From Diospyros lotus (lineage: Eukaryota > Streptophyta > Magnoliopsida > Ericales > Ebenaceae), in assembly GCF_014633365.1 (NCBI RefSeq), contig NC_068346.1:20047030-20111029 (forward strand): a DNA stretch of 64,000 nt, in the 5' to 3' direction. The translations under genes were made by a program, and so were the position numbers. Positions 43,551 to 56,273 of the stretch are shown piece by piece. Each line of letters opens with the position of its first letter. Position 1 is the stretch's first letter. Under the pieces are notes generated by a model. It searched no databases and was not told where the DNA came from. It saw only the letters and a list, made by a program, of their open reading frames with translations.

Positions 43551-46500
43551 TGTAATACCCGGTATTACATAGTGATGGAAAGATATGATTTTCAGTTATT
43601 TTGAAAGGACCTCGGGTGGTCTGGGAAGTTAAAGGTCAAATTCGAGAAATTAATTAAAAAAAAAATTATTGAATCAATGGTAGGGGATGCCCCGGGACTT
43701 GGATGTCCAAGGAAGAAGGCATGAGATTGGTGAGCATGTCGAGGCGAGGCTAATGATATAATACCCAAGAAATTGGAATTATTTGAGAATAAATATTTTA
43801 TTAGAAAAATAAAATTTCGAGGAAGATTAGCATCTAAATAGCCCAAAAAATTGATCGAATAGAATGCAAGGAGTGCCCTGGAGCCGAAATATCTAAGGAA
43901 AATGATACAGCATTAACAAGCCTTGAGAAATGATTTTTAGCATTAAGAGAAATCGGATCAAAGATCATTTTTGGTACAACTTTGGATTGGGCTAAAAATT
44001 CGAATTATCCTAAGGGACTTCTGAAAAGTCAATGAAACCCTTAAAAAAGTCAAATTGGGCTTGATAATCAACCCTTAAGTGGTTTCAGTGTAAAACAAGG
44101 AGGTTTTGCAAGAAAAACATAAGTTCGGGCCAAAGTATAATTTTTGAAAATTCTTGAGGGAGGTCGAAACGACATTATTTCTGAAACTTCGGCAGTCAAA
44201 TGAGAAGTTTAGAATGCGAGGGTCACAATAGGAGTTTTGGAAAATTCGGGGGCCTTGGGAAAAGGGCCAAAAATGTATTTCAAAAGTTAAGGGGTGAAAA
44301 GTGCAATTTCAGGAAAACTTCCAAATAGCCATGGCCAACCAGCCCATCTAATCGCTAAAATCGGCCATGGAAGACCTGAGGAAGTGGATGGGGGGCCTTG
44401 GGGCAAAGCCAAGACAAGCTTCTTGGCTAACAAACAGCCAAAAACCCTTCAGAATCGACCAACGTTCGGCAGAAAGTGGCCGAACGTTTGGCCACTGAGA
44501 AATCAATTTTGAGTTCGATGGGTTTTGGACTGACTTGGGGGAGGTAGAGGCGCCTAAGGGGTTGGATTAAGCGGCCAAGGGGGTTTTGATGCTTGGATTT
44601 GGCTATAAATAGAACTGGAATGGCTAAGGGTTTCAAAAGAGTTGGAGCTTCAAATCTAGGGTGTTATCAAACGAATTGGGGTTTCAAACCATAGGGATTT
44701 TGTTTCCCATGAGGTAAGGATCATTTCTGGAAAATTAGAAGTATTTTGGTTGAGGTTTGATGAAGTTTCGAATGTCGTCTAAGAGAGGAGGCGGACCGCC
44801 TGGTTGAAGCTTTAACTGGCTAGTTGACGGCTTTTCGGTAGTCCTTTCGTCCCGTTCTTTGTGCCATATAGATCGACTTCATGAGGAGAGCTTGGTGGTG
44901 CAAAGATCCAAATTTTCCGGTGTGCCAAAGCCGGGGAAGAAGCCCAGCGCGTGGGCTACACGCGCGGTCATCACGCGTAGCCCACTCGCCCTAGCACGTG
45001 GGGGCGCGTGCCAAGGAGGTAATTTTCAATTTTTTTTATAAAATTCCTAGAAAATTATTTTGGGTATTTTGGTGAAAAAAGATTTGGAAAAAGGTTTGTG
45101 TAGATATTTATTTTTGGGATTTTAGTGAGGAAAAATGGGAGAAAAATAGAGAAAATTGAGGAAATTATGAGAAAAAATAGGTTCTGATGCCTATATGATG
45201 ATTAGGGTGCTTTGAGGCTTAAATTGAAGTGATTTGTGCAACTTTTGAGATTGGCAAGAAAATTGAGATCGGGCACGCAAATCGAGGCGATGCGCGTTTT
45301 TTGATGTATTCTGAACTTCATGCTAAAGATGAGTGATTTTATCCCAAGAACTTATATTTATGATATGATTGCTAATATATGCATGCTATTTATGAATGCT
45401 ATGATCATTTTGTCATATTGCATGGAAAGTTGTGATTTGCATGGCACGATATTATTGGCATATTGGTATATGTGCATGGGATTGGAACAATGTTAAGATT
45501 ATCCTGAAGAAGGTGTTGGGATTCTGCCTAGGGTTCTATTCTGGGTTTGTGGACCAAGGAAGTTACACTAGGGCATGTGATTGTTCATGTTATTGCATCA
45601 TGCATTCATGTATCATATTATTAAACCCTCACTAGAAGATTCATCTTCTAATTGGGTTATGCCCTTGGAACATTCAAACATTCCAGTTAAGATTCATCTT
45701 CTAAGGGGATGATTAAGATGTGACGGCACGTGATAACGTGGCCGATGGGTTCCACGTATTGTTTCGGTATATGCACCTTCACGAGGATTCAGGATATGTT
45801 TTTAGTCATGTTTAGAAGATTGTGTTATATTGATGATCATGTATAATTGTTACGGTTTAATATATTTTTTAGGCATCATTAGATTGTATTTGAGGTGCTT
45901 AGTTGCTACTTCAAGAGATAAGTCTCCATGTATTTAAGTATTTGATGATATGATGATACAGATTCTTATGTTATGATTAAGTGAATTCAATTATGTACTA
46001 TATCAGGTTTCGATTTTAAGCTTCCGCATTTATGATGATTACCTATCTTAGCTTATTGATTCTTGTTTAGTATGTTGGGAAGGTAAAACGGGATTGTCGG
46101 GAAATGATTTATATTGAGCTAATAAAAAAAATATTTCCAAAATTCCTAAGTTATTTAACGCTCGAAAAAGCAGGGCATTACAAATGACGCTAGAAGCAGT
46201 CCGATCAGGAATAATTTTTGAAATAAATTCTGTATAAACCCAAATAGGTGCTGGTACCAAATGGTAGTAGAGGACCTCTGGGAAGCTAAGAAAACCCTAG
46301 GGGTGTTCTGGTTTTGTGAGTAAAGCAACTCTGAAGTATTTTTAGGTTGAATGAAGGTCTCGTGCAGGTGTAGGGACGAAATCGGCCTTTATCGAGTAAA
46401 GACTGACAATTAATTTTGATAAATCAAGATTTTGTGTAGCTTGATGTAATTAATTAAAGCATTGGAGGGTCCAAGTGTATTTATGAAAGTTCCTAAGTGA

Positions 46501-46656
46501 AATTAATGAAAATTTGAAGGGGCAAAGTGTAATTTATGCATATATATGTACCCAACAGCTTGTTCTCCAAGTCTTCAACAGTGCCTTCTTCTTTGAAATT
46601 TAAACAGAGAGAGAGAGAGAGCTTGGGAGAGCCATGGCGGAGAGAGCTTAAGAAAG
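43551..46656 (+). mobile_element. LTR M, inserted in J and split by a family-I solo LTR
   Basis: It starts TGTAATACCC at 43551, directly after the J RT frame; GTCAA (43546-43550) is the presumed TSD, whose right copy I could not find. The pieces are 43551-43751 and 46188-46656. It begins with a self-complementary end (43551-43569). The right piece runs into LTR H at 46657, so the right end of M is unknown. A GA microsatellite (46605-46620) precedes the junction. Confidence 0.6.
43757..46182 (+). mobile_element. Family-I solo LTR with TSD AATGA
   Basis: It starts TATAATACCC (43757; A replaces G of the usual TG) and ends GGGCATTACA (46182), 2426 bp, with AATGA at 43752-43756 and 46183-46187. 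It resembles 5429-7970 throughout. TATA box at about 44603 ('ggctataaatag'), GC-rich 'cgcgtg' block (44945-45010) and the hairpin pair (45633-45690) are conserved. Reading frames at 44294-44636 are leader sequence. Confidence 0.92.
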
Positions 46657-48640
46657 TGTAACACCCAGTGTTACTGGTGCTAGGAGAATGAGAAAGAAAG
46701 TGAGAAACTTTCAAAAATGCCCTTAAGAAAGTGATGGATCTTTGAGAATAATGGTGCCCTATGAGAGGGACATTTTGGTAAATTGGATAATGAAGTCCAA
46801 TAAAGGGTAATTTGGTAAATTAAAAATAATTCCTAGGTGGAATTAAGTATGTAACTGAATTAATTTCTCATTTTTGTTTTTATGTGGAGATAAATAAGAT
46901 TAATAATTTACAAGGGGCATTTTAGTAATTTGGAATGAAATTCCATAAAGGAATTAAATTATGAAAAATAGGAAAAATATTGAATATTCAATTATGTGAG
47001 AAATAATTGATTTTTCCCTAAATTGGTGAATTAATGTGGTGATGCCACATGGATGGCTTAGATTAAATCTTAGAAGCCAAGTATGGTGTCTTAGAGTGAT
47101 ACATGACAATGTGTGGTCCAAGATAAAAGAGAGATTTAAATAAATGCAAAGGAAATGATATTAGTCTTTCAAGCATTTAATGAGAGGTATGATTATGGTG
47201 AATTAAGAAAATCCAAAAGTAAATTGTATTTAGTCACCATTAATGCCTTGAAAAATATGGGGATTTAATTAATTGGAAAGATAGTGATTTATGTCTTTTA
47301 AGATGATGGGCTTGAAAATAGTCCAAATTAAATAAATAGAAAGGAAAATCTATTTATGGGATTGGAAGGCTTGATCCAAGGGTGGAGGATTATTCTTGAA
47401 AATGGGAAGTGATCTAAGGGATGAGATAAAATCCTTAAGTTGGCATGGATTGCCAATTCATTTAAGAAGTCTTTTTTTAAATTGATTTTGGATGGTAGAG
47501 ATCATGGGTTAAGAAGATGGAAGGCTATGATAAAATACTAGCAAAGCACTTGGATTGTGCTTGTTCCAATGGTTGAGATATTCTATTGGAAAGTAAATGA
47601 AATCTAATGGATGAGATTAAAGAAGGCAAAAGCACATGGATTGTGCTTTCTTGTGTGGTTGGGATTTCCTCTCTAAAACCAAAGGGAAATCAAGGGCTAA
47701 GATGAAGTTTTGAAATTGAGATATCAAGACAAGAGGAGTATAAAAAGGGAAAGAGAGGTTTATGCTCAAATTTTTCCCATTTGAAGAGCTTGGAAGGAGA
47801 AGTCTTCCAATGGAGAGAAAGAAAGGTAAGAAAGTGTGCCTATTAGCCATTTTAAGGCTAGTTTTTCATTCTTTTAATCTTTTTGTTGAATATAGGATCT
47901 TGATTATTCAAGGATCTCTTAAGGAGAAGAGATCGAAATGAAGCTAGGAAGTTCTTTAAGATTCAAATAATGGAAAGTGGTAAGGGATAGCCCCATGGGA
48001 TGGTGGTTAGCAAGATTGTAAGTATGGTTCATGAATTTTTATGCGTGCATTGGCATGTTGTTATGTTCAATGACCTATGGCCATGAGGTTGTGTGGGGTA
48101 GGGTAGGTTAAAGCCTCAAACCAAAGTGGATGTGAGGATTTGGAAGCCCTAACTTTGTTGCATTGCATGCATTGGTATCACATTTTATATTCATGTTCAT
48201 GCTTATTGTCATTGCACCCTTACTGAGCTTAATAGCTCATGAGGTTTTTACCCTCACATATAGGTTATCAAAACATGGGGAAAGTCAAGGCAAAGATGGA
48301 ATAGCATGTGGATGCATGGGAATGAAGATTCAAGATCATTCTATGGCTTATGGAAAGCCTATTTTTGTTGTATTTGGTTCATATGTTATATTTTATTTGG
48401 ATGTTTGTTATGTAAGCATCAAGAGAGTTGTGTACGCCTCATTTGTGAAATGAAAGGGAAATTTCAGAAGTATGTTTGAGGTTTACTTTAGTGTTATTGT
48501 TTTTATGAAATGAAGCTTTTGGGGATGTTAAAAGTAGGTATTGAAATTTTGAAAAAATTGGGCTAGGAAGCCTAAAGGAAAAAAAAAGTTAAAATTATGA
48601 AAAGCTGGTGGCAATAGCCAGGGCCACCAAGTGGCCCGCA
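46657..48640 (+). mobile_element. LTR of family H, + strand
   Basis: It starts TGTAACACCC at 46657 and matches the - strand H LTR at 8439-12624. It has TATA-like 'gtataaaaagggaaag' (about 47738), donor-like 'agGTAAGA' (47826) and the hairpin pair (48224-48255). The right end is not certain; sequence continues to about 48640 without a clear CA terminus, so no TSD (candidate left copy GAAAG, 46652-46656) can be confirmed. Confidence 0.65.
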
Positions 48641-48659
48641 GGGGGCCACAGCAGGCAAT

Positions 48660-51600
48660 ATTTCACGGCCCAATTTTTAAATAGTCATGATCGGCACTAA
48701 TCCCTAGGCCCAACGGCCCCACAACGGACTAGTAAGCCTCTTATCTAGCTCGATTTGCTAAAAGCATTAATACTACTGACAAAATATAAAAAACATGGAG
48801 TAAAATACCATTTTACCTTCTATAATAACATTTCAATATTCCATATACAACAGTTGTACAAAATAAGAATATTCATCACACTGCTGTCATAAATACGTAT
48901 CCAATCCCGTATCTCGGGCCTTTGGCACAATTATGTGCCACAAAAAATAAAAGACAAAAGATCAAACTCAACAGTACATGTATGTCTCCATAGAGCATCC
49001 TATATCACATCAGGAGTCAAAAGGGGGTCTGATATCATACCAGAAGATCTGTTGGACCAATATTCAAAAAGGAGAATTCCTTGAAAATATTTTAATAAAA
49101 AGGGGTGAGTCTTATGGACTCACGAGTATAAGGTATGTCATGCCCACTAGGAGAGTATACAATAAAAATGCTAGGATGATCATCATGGATACAATAACAT
49201 AATAGCAGTATAAACAGCGGGAATATGTACCATAAATAATTTGAGGTTTCAAAGGAAAATATAGTGTAGGAGAAATAGGTGCCTAGCGACAACCCCCATA
49301 AGTTACTCACATAACCACCTAAGTCTCCTATAATTTTATATGCGATGCATGCACTGATTTTGAGGACACACTAGTAGAAACTGGCCTAACGCCTATACAC
49401 CCATGCACACAAGTACATATACTGGCACATACATCATCATCACGCTATAATACCATAATATCCCACGTGATAGCAGTGTTGAAACATACTATCCGCATCT
49501 CTCATGGCCTTGGCATGCCAAGCCTTACAGTACCATGATATTTTCCTGCTGTGAGTCACCAGGGAATCTACTAGACAGTCCTCTAATAATAATGCAAACG
49601 ATACCCTACTTTAAGCACAAGTCATAATCATTTATCGTTTCATGTGGTGCCTAAAATACACCATATCATTCAATATTTCACATTCTCAAGACAAGAAATT
49701 AGTTAGGGTATCTTTTTACTTATGTCTCTCCCAGTGGGATGAAAATATTTCATGCAATTTAGAAACATTTAAAAGTGTTGTTCTGTGATTCGCATATAAA
49801 AATCATATACAGGTTATGCATGGAACAATATATATATATATATACGTGCATAAAATAATATAAACATAACATATCATGTCTACTCGCCTGGGAAATGATA
49901 ACTCAAGTTCGAGTCTGGGGAGAAAATCAAACAAAATCCTGGGAATCCAAGCCTACAATAAATAGAATGGGATGGTCACATATGGGAAATAAAAATAACG
50001 ATGTAATAAAATTACTGAAAATCCTAACTATTGCCTAACACCCTGAATCGGTTATTTTATACCTTGGCCCGCGCAATATTCGAATTTGGCGTCATGGAAT
50101 TCGTCGAGCTTAGCCATCGACTACTTTATCATGCCTCGCCTTGCATGCTACGCGTAAGTGTATAGTGGAACTACACACCCACTTATAGGCTATAATAAAA
50201 TAATATATATATGTATTCATATTCACCCATAAACTAGTTTTCTTTTAATATAGATAATATATTTTTATTTAAATTTCTCTTTTTTTCAAAAATACATATA
50301 TATTTATATTTATAACTCAATCGAAAAAAAATTTAAAACTTAATAATTAATTAATTAATAATTTAATAAATGGCTTAAAAAAATAAATTGCAATGTTCTA
50401 GCCTCAGAATAAAATGAATCCATCATAAATCAAGATTCGGGATAAACCCACGTCATCATCATAGGATAGCCTAGAATGCACTCAGGGTCGGTCTTGCTCG
50501 TCCTCGAGTCATCTAATAGGGCTTCATCCTTAGGACTCCAATCAACAAAATGACTCACCAGTCACATCGCCAATTTCAAGAGATCTAAAGAGAACCCAAA
50601 TTAGACTGACGTCAATATCCTGAGTAGGACCAACCTAACTAAGTCATACTAGGTCCACGGACAAGCGACAAGAAAGGAGAACAAGTCGAGTGGGCCAGCC
50701 CAAGGGTTGCCACAACTGGGTCAAGCCATGCCCAACATATTGGGCCATCCTATAACCCAATCGGGCCCAGCCATCTTAGGTCAAAACCTAACCCAACATG
50801 CCCAACCCCAAAAGCCCTCATTTCTTTTTTCTTTATATTTTATTTACATTTCTTTTCTTTTCTTTCTTTTCCTTTCTTCCTAACAGTCTACCACCGCCGG
50901 CAACCACCGCCGACCGGCGAAAAATGGCTAATCAGCATACCAATTCGAAGCCCTCACCATAAACATCAACATATCTAAAAATGAGAACCATCAGACTACT
51001 GGATCTTAATAGATCTAAGAATTAATTTTCGGCCAAAATAGGGACGAAATCTAGCCATTGTCGACCGCCGGCCATTTTTTCGACGATTGGAGGCTACCAC
51101 GAGATGCAAAGTACCTAGGCGACCAGCATACCCGTAAACAACAAAGATCGGACGGCTAGATTTTCGTAGATTTAGGGTCAAACTCTAGGCCAAAAAGAGA
51201 ACAAAACCCACTGCCAACGTCGCCGGCCATCGTGGCCGGCGATCCGAGACCACCATCAAACTCCCTCAAGTAATCCGACCAACATATCCCAAAACCATCC
51301 AAATCCAACAGTCGAATCTTCGTAGATCTAACCTTAAATAACCGACCAAAACCCACATCATGCCTCAACATACACCCTACCCAAAACAGCAAAGAAAAAC
51401 CAACAAGATAAAACCAAAATGCTTACCTTCTTGTAGATCGGGGGCACTTTAACGGTAAAAATGAGATCGGATGGGCGATTGAACGATTAGATCGCAAGAA
51501 CTAGCAAGATCCAAGAGAAAACGTGAGAGAGAAAGAGATGATTTCTAGGGGGGCTACCAAATCTCCTCCCCCTTTTCTTTTTATATTTTCCATTTTGTTT

Positions 51601-51717
51601 TTGTTTTTTTATATATATTACTTATTTTTTTTTTCAAAATTAAATTATTAATACTATTATTATCATTTATTATTATTATTATTATTTTATTATTATTTTT
51701 TTTTCTAGATCTTTACA
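48660..51717 (-). mobile_element. LTR of family D, - strand
   Basis: On the minus strand it starts TGTAAAGATC at 51717, followed by (taa)n, a GA/CT-rich leader, 'gtgcccccgatctacaag' and donor-like 'agGTAAGC' (about 51423), as in the + fragment at 26693-27132. The left limit is uncertain; 'tttcacggccc' (about 48660-48672) is a degenerate form of the usual terminus. Frames at 50996-51392 and on both strands around 48978-49310 show no motifs. A perfect hairpin GTGAGTC/GACTCAC lies at 49105-49123. Confidence 0.5.
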
Positions 51718-52258
51718 CATTAGGTGCGCGGCAAGCCTGCGGCCAAGGCATGGACAGGTGGCAGGAGCGTGTGCGCACCAACAGGCCCTGTCGGCCAATT
51801 TTTTTAAAAAAATTGGAAATTTTGGAGTTTTGGGGGTAATTTCTTGATTTATTTTGGGCCCCAGAGGAATTTTTAAAATAAAGGGATTTTTTGGGAATTT
51901 TTTGAAATAAATGCAGAGTTTTTGGAAAATGAAAATTTTGAATTTTTCCTTGAATTTCGGGAAAATCAATGGGTTGTTTGAAATTTTGAAATATATGGAG
52001 CCCGGTGGAATTCTTGGAAAAAAGAATAATTAAGATTATGATTGGACAATTTAATGAAAATTAATTAGCCAAGTGTGTTGGTTAAAGCCCAAGTCTGCTA
52101 GTCGATTCTGGGATTAAAGGAGGGGAAGGACGAAACCTAGATCCCACCTAGGGCATTTCGTGTCAAAACATAGTTCGCCCTTCACAAATGGCCGAGCATA
52201 TGAGCAGTTCAGATGATTGTTCATGAGTGACACCTGTAAGTGGGACAGAGGCATCACA
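51718..52258 (+). mobile_element. 3' part of the 5' LTR of non-autonomous element F
   Basis: It ends 'aggcatcaca' at 52258, two bases before a PBS. Its last 180 bp match the LTR end of element E: 'ggggaaggacgaaNcc' and 'cccacctagggcNttt'. The upstream part is cut by LTR D at 51717. Confidence 0.7.
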
Positions 52259-52260
52259 AT

Positions 52261-52274
52261 TGGTATCAGAGCGG
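52261..52274 (+). promoter_or_regulatory. Primer-binding site of element F
   Basis: 'tggtatcagagcgg', initiator-Met type, directly after the LTR end at 52258. Confidence 0.85.
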
Positions 52275-53639
52275 TGATTAGAATACCAAGTGGAGAATGC
52301 TTGGCTTAAAATGGAAGAAGGTTGATCTGAAGACCTTGGGGGTAGGACCACATGTCCGAGGATCCTAGGAGTTGGGTCGAAGCATTGAGGTATGTGGTGA
52401 TGCGAATGGTGTGCTCGGATATTCCTGTTATAGGAATAGGAAAATATCATGGGTTGAGATGATATTCCGTAAGAGGTATACGGGTCGAGCAAAGAAGAAT
52501 CAAAGGCCCAAGTTGGGTGCTGGAGTCAAGAAACCTGAATGTGGAAATTTGGGGGAATATGAAGCGTTCTAGGGATGAGAATTCCTGAAGATGTAAGTGT
52601 TAAGGCTCGTGTGGGGACACGAAGCTGAGTCATGATAAGAGTCATGAAAGGGCAAGGAGTGCCGAGGCATAACTAATCCAGGAAGGGGTTAGTGGAGCAT
52701 CCCTATCTTAGGTAATTGGTCAAGCATGTATGAGGGAATGGAGTTGTTCCCTTAGAGGTGGTGTGATAAAGGTTGTATGCTTGAGATAGAGTAAGCTAAA
52801 GTGGAAATTAGCTCGAAGCTCAAGGAATGAGTCGTCAACGGGTTGTGTGATGAGCTCCAAGAAGGGAGTAAGATAATGTTGTTTGCAATGAGGCTCTAGG
52901 TGGAGCAAGCATGTGAAGCATATGTGTAATACCCAATGTTTAATATTAAAGTATGTTTAGGAATTACAGGGTCAAATTTGGTATTTAATTATAGTTCTGG
53001 GCTTTTGTGTAATACTCAAAACATAAACGAAAGGTGAGGCAATATGTCAAGCAATCCAATAAAGGTCAAATTGTCCAAATAAGCGATATTCAACAAAATC
53101 AAGGGATTTTCGAAGGTTTGAAGTCAAAAACACGCAAATAGAGGCATTTGGGCAAAAGTGCAGATTTTGTAAAGTATCCGAGGGAGGTCGAAACAACGAA
53201 TTTTTTAGAAATTTCTTGAGCAAATGAAAAATATGGAACTTATAGGCAGTAGTGAAAGTATTAGATAGTCTAGGGGTATCTAGGATTGGGAGAAAATGCA
53301 ATTAGAAAATTCATGGGGGCAAAACTATAAATTTCCAAAATACCTTGGTGTGAACGCGACCGCAGCACATGGCCGCCGGCAGCTGCCTCTGGACGTCGGG
53401 AAGCCCGCCTAGAGGTGCTAGGATGGTCTTCAGGTGATGATGAAGCTTCTGGGGGTGGCCATTGGCCGAGCATGGCGGCGACGTGACTGGAATTAATGGC
53501 GGATGGGAGCAAGATTTTGGTCGGATTTTTCAAGCAATTTAGCTCGTGAAATAAGGCTAGTTGATGGGATTAAAGGCTAGATCTGGGCTTAAGGGATAAG
53601 GATGAGCAAGATATGGAGGGGAATCGGGTCAAAAAAAAG

Positions 53640-53646
53640 TATAAAA
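53640..53646 (+). promoter_or_regulatory. TATA box of the element G 5' LTR
   Basis: 'agtataaaagggggttc' is conserved in the 3' LTR at about 61537 ('gagtataaaatggggttc'). Confidence 0.65.
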
Positions 53647-54897
53647 GGGGGTTCTTGGCCGAGGGTTTCAAAAACAAAAACGGCCAAAATTTCTTGTGTT
53701 TTTTCTTGAATCGAGCTTAAGGGATAAGGGGCTTTTGATCCTTGGGTTGTGAGGATAATTTCTGGCAAATTTGGAGGCTTTTGGTATAGGATAAGTGGGG
53801 TTTTAAGGGGTTGGCCAGAAAATCGAGCTTCACCGGACCGCGGCCTGCAACCGCCTTTTAAGGCATTTTTCTGCAACTGTTTCAGCCATGCAAGGGTGCC
53901 ATCGAGGTCGCCTCTCCAAGAGCTTCAAGGCCTTGTAATTAGATCGAGCATCGGTCACCGTCGCTAGAGAAGACGACCGAAAAAACCAGACACGCGTGTG
54001 CACGCGCGGACCCCAGCTGCACCCACGCGCCAACACGCGGGGCGCGTGAGATCCAGGTTTTTATTGATTTCAATTTTATAATTTTTATAAAATTATTTTG
54101 GGATGGTTTATGTAAAAATATTTGAGAAAAATGGATGTTTGGTATTTAATATAATTTTTCGAGAGAGAAAAATGTTTGAAAAATAGGAGAAATAGGAAAA
54201 ATTAAGAAAAATAGAAATATTGATTTCTATGGTCTTAATGGTGAATAGGAGACAATTGGTGTGTTGAAAAGGAGGATTGCACGTTTTACGAGACGCAACA
54301 CATTTTTCGAGGAAAAATCTGAACTTTTCTGAATTGAGGTGAGTGGTTTGATTCTAGCTTTATCTTATCTTAAATGTGTTTTGGAGTGTGTGGAGTGGGT
54401 TCTGGTGACCTATTTTACCCTCCCGAGCTTAAGATACACATGACTGGACCAGTTCTAGTAAGCGATTATACCCTCTTGAACGTGGGTTGTTTACAAAGGC
54501 ATTCCACTTATGTACATTGTGGCATCATTTGCATATTGAACATGTGATATATTGCATCAACTATTTTTATTTTTAAAATGAGTCGATGGATGGCGTGTAT
54601 TTCGTATCATTGGGGTGTCGATTTTCGTGTCGTTGTTGGGTCCGTATGAGACGGGATGGGGTCTTCTTGAGAATGGGACAAGGTTAATCCTGGTGAACAG
54701 GTGACACGGTAGGGCACCCAAGGGATTAAGTATGTCGCGGTAAGGTCAACCCCAACGGTGTGTGGAATGGATTTTCCACGGGAGGTTGAGTATGTCAGGG
54801 AGATTTCCCAAGTTTGACATGTTGCATGTTGTCATTGTCTGTATATGCCATGCTCGTATGTTGTCCATGCATTGTATAAACTGTTTCATGCCATCAC

Positions 54898-54953
54898 TTA
54901 GATGTTTTTATCATCTAACCTGGGTTATGCCCCTGGAACATTCAACGTTCAGC
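54898..54953 (+). other. Paired hairpin motif in the G LTR
   Basis: TTAGATG/CATCTAA (54898-54918), then 'gggttatgcccct' and a GGAAC/GTTC stem. The 3' LTR has the same at 62812-62868 and the solo LTR at 15945-15992. Confidence 0.65.
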
Positions 54954-55444
54954 CAGGGACAGCTGCGAGGTCGAGGACATGGTCAGTGGGGCCAGCGGTG
55001 TTTAGTGGATAATCGTTGTACCATTTTTGGAGTATTAGTATTTATTTTGGTATATGTATAAACAGTTTTATGACATCGCTGTATCATTTGATAATTTGTA
55101 TTACATATTTCGGTATGAGAATACTTTGTATGAAACTCGTGGTAGGCCACGACATTTTGATGTATTTGTTCTGCTGTGTTATATCATATCTCGTTTAGTC
55201 TTAAGTCTATTGATCTTGATAGTTAAACGAGTAAGACTGGAGTTCTCGGGATTTTTACCTACATGTGAAGATTGCTCTTGGTATCACCGCGGGCATCGGC
55301 CATTGTATGTGTCGGGTGTTTCATCTGCATGTGAAGATTGTTCTCATGGCACCGCGTGTGACAGTCTTAAAAAAAAAAAAAAAAACATAGATCCCCGGGA
55401 ATTTCCTTATAGTGACGCGCCCGTGTAAGGCAGGGTGTTACAAT

Positions 55445-55457
55445 TGGTATCAGAGCC
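55445..55457 (+). promoter_or_regulatory. Primer-binding site of element G
   Basis: 'tggtatcagagcc' two bases after the LTR end, complementary to the 3' end of plant initiator-Met tRNA. It extends into 'ctaggtt'. Confidence 0.92.
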
Positions 55458-55617
55458 CTAGGTTAAAACCCTAGGATGGTTAGGCTAGGCTATTAAACTT
55501 AGCATGGTTAGAATTGTTAACTTAGAATAGGGTTATGAATTCTAAGAGACATACAGAAATTTTAGGAAACACATGTTTGAGGTTTCTGAGAAAACATTTG
55601 TGTGTTATTAGCAAGCC

Positions 55618-56106
55618 ATGGTAGATCAAGTGCTACTATCACACTAGGCAAATAGGATTGAAGCTCGTGGACACCCGCAAGAGGAAGGTATGAATGAGTT
55701 TCTGAATGCGATGGAGGAAATTATTGACGATGTACCTCCAAGTTACCAACAGTTGATAGATCTGGCAGAGTATCAGATCAGTTATCTTATTAATCATATG
55801 GAAGGGGAGTGGAAGAATTTTGCTCAGTGGTTATGGGAGGTCTGGGATTATGACTCCTTACACGAATTTTGCGCGAGAATGCGGGACGAGCATGAGGATC
55901 TACACGGGGAGGCTATGGATAAGGAAGATCAGGAAGAGGGTGCTGCAAATCCCGAGGCTGAGGTCATCGACATCAGTTCCGATGAGGAATCTCAGGAGGC
56001 TCAGGATGATAACGAAGGACCCCCGGTAGCATCTGACAGTGACGGGGACCACAAGGAAACGTGGATCTGGAGGCCAAAGGACTACAGATCAAGGTCGAAG
56101 AGATAA
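55618..56106 (+). CDS. Extra acidic reading frame between PBS and gag of G
   Basis: From ATG 55618 the frame encodes MVDQVLLSH, a TAG at 55645-55647, then ANRIEARGHPQEEG and on to TAA 56104-56106; from the next ATG (55690) it is open for 138 codons. The N-terminal half looks folded and helix-prone with many aromatics (QQLIDLAEYQISYLINHMEG, FAQWLWEVWDY). The C-terminal half is very acidic and low-complexity (EVIDISSDEESQEAQDDNEG) and ends in a basic tail (KDYRSRSKR). There is no zinc finger or enzyme motif. It lies 168 bp upstream of the gag ATG, in another frame. I do not recognise its family. Its length and biased codon content suggest that it was a real protein of the element, damaged by one stop. 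It could be a gag-accessory or a regulatory protein; this is not known. Confidence 0.6.
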
Positions 56107-56273
56107 CTAAAGGAAGAAGGAATATATAAAATATAATAAGATGTTATGTCTACTTCCTTTTCAGTTGTGCTAAGCTGTTATGTTTTGTGGGATATTGTTA
56201 ATAAATAAAATTGTCCCTCTTGTACAGAAATACTTTTGTCTTGTGCATAATTTGTTTCCGTGATTCACTTCAG

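Larger units (their letters stand above)
52925..55442 (+). mobile_element. 5' LTR of element G
   Basis: TGTAATACCC (52925) to GGGTGTTACA (55442), 2518 bp. Contains a TATA box (53640-53646), a GC-rich 'cgcgtg' block (53990-54050), donor-like 'agGTGAGT' (54339), the hairpin pair (54898-54953) and two copies of 'gcatgtgaagattg' near the end (55261, 55328). Small frames within it have no protein support. Confidence 0.93.

Noticed and set aside
48978..49310. Overlapping + and - strand frames of about 70 codons
   Set aside because: No motif and no homologous frame elsewhere; the stretch is within a probable family-D LTR.
54762..55428. Short frames repeated in both G LTRs (also 62646-63307)
   Set aside because: They occur in LTR leader DNA, overlap one another in different frames and lack motifs; duplication of the LTR explains their recurrence.
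55445..55457. tRNA-like sequences near LTR ends (also 11121, 32192, 52261)
   Set aside because: They are primer-binding sites complementary to a tRNA 3' end, not tRNA genes; no cloverleaf can be formed around them.
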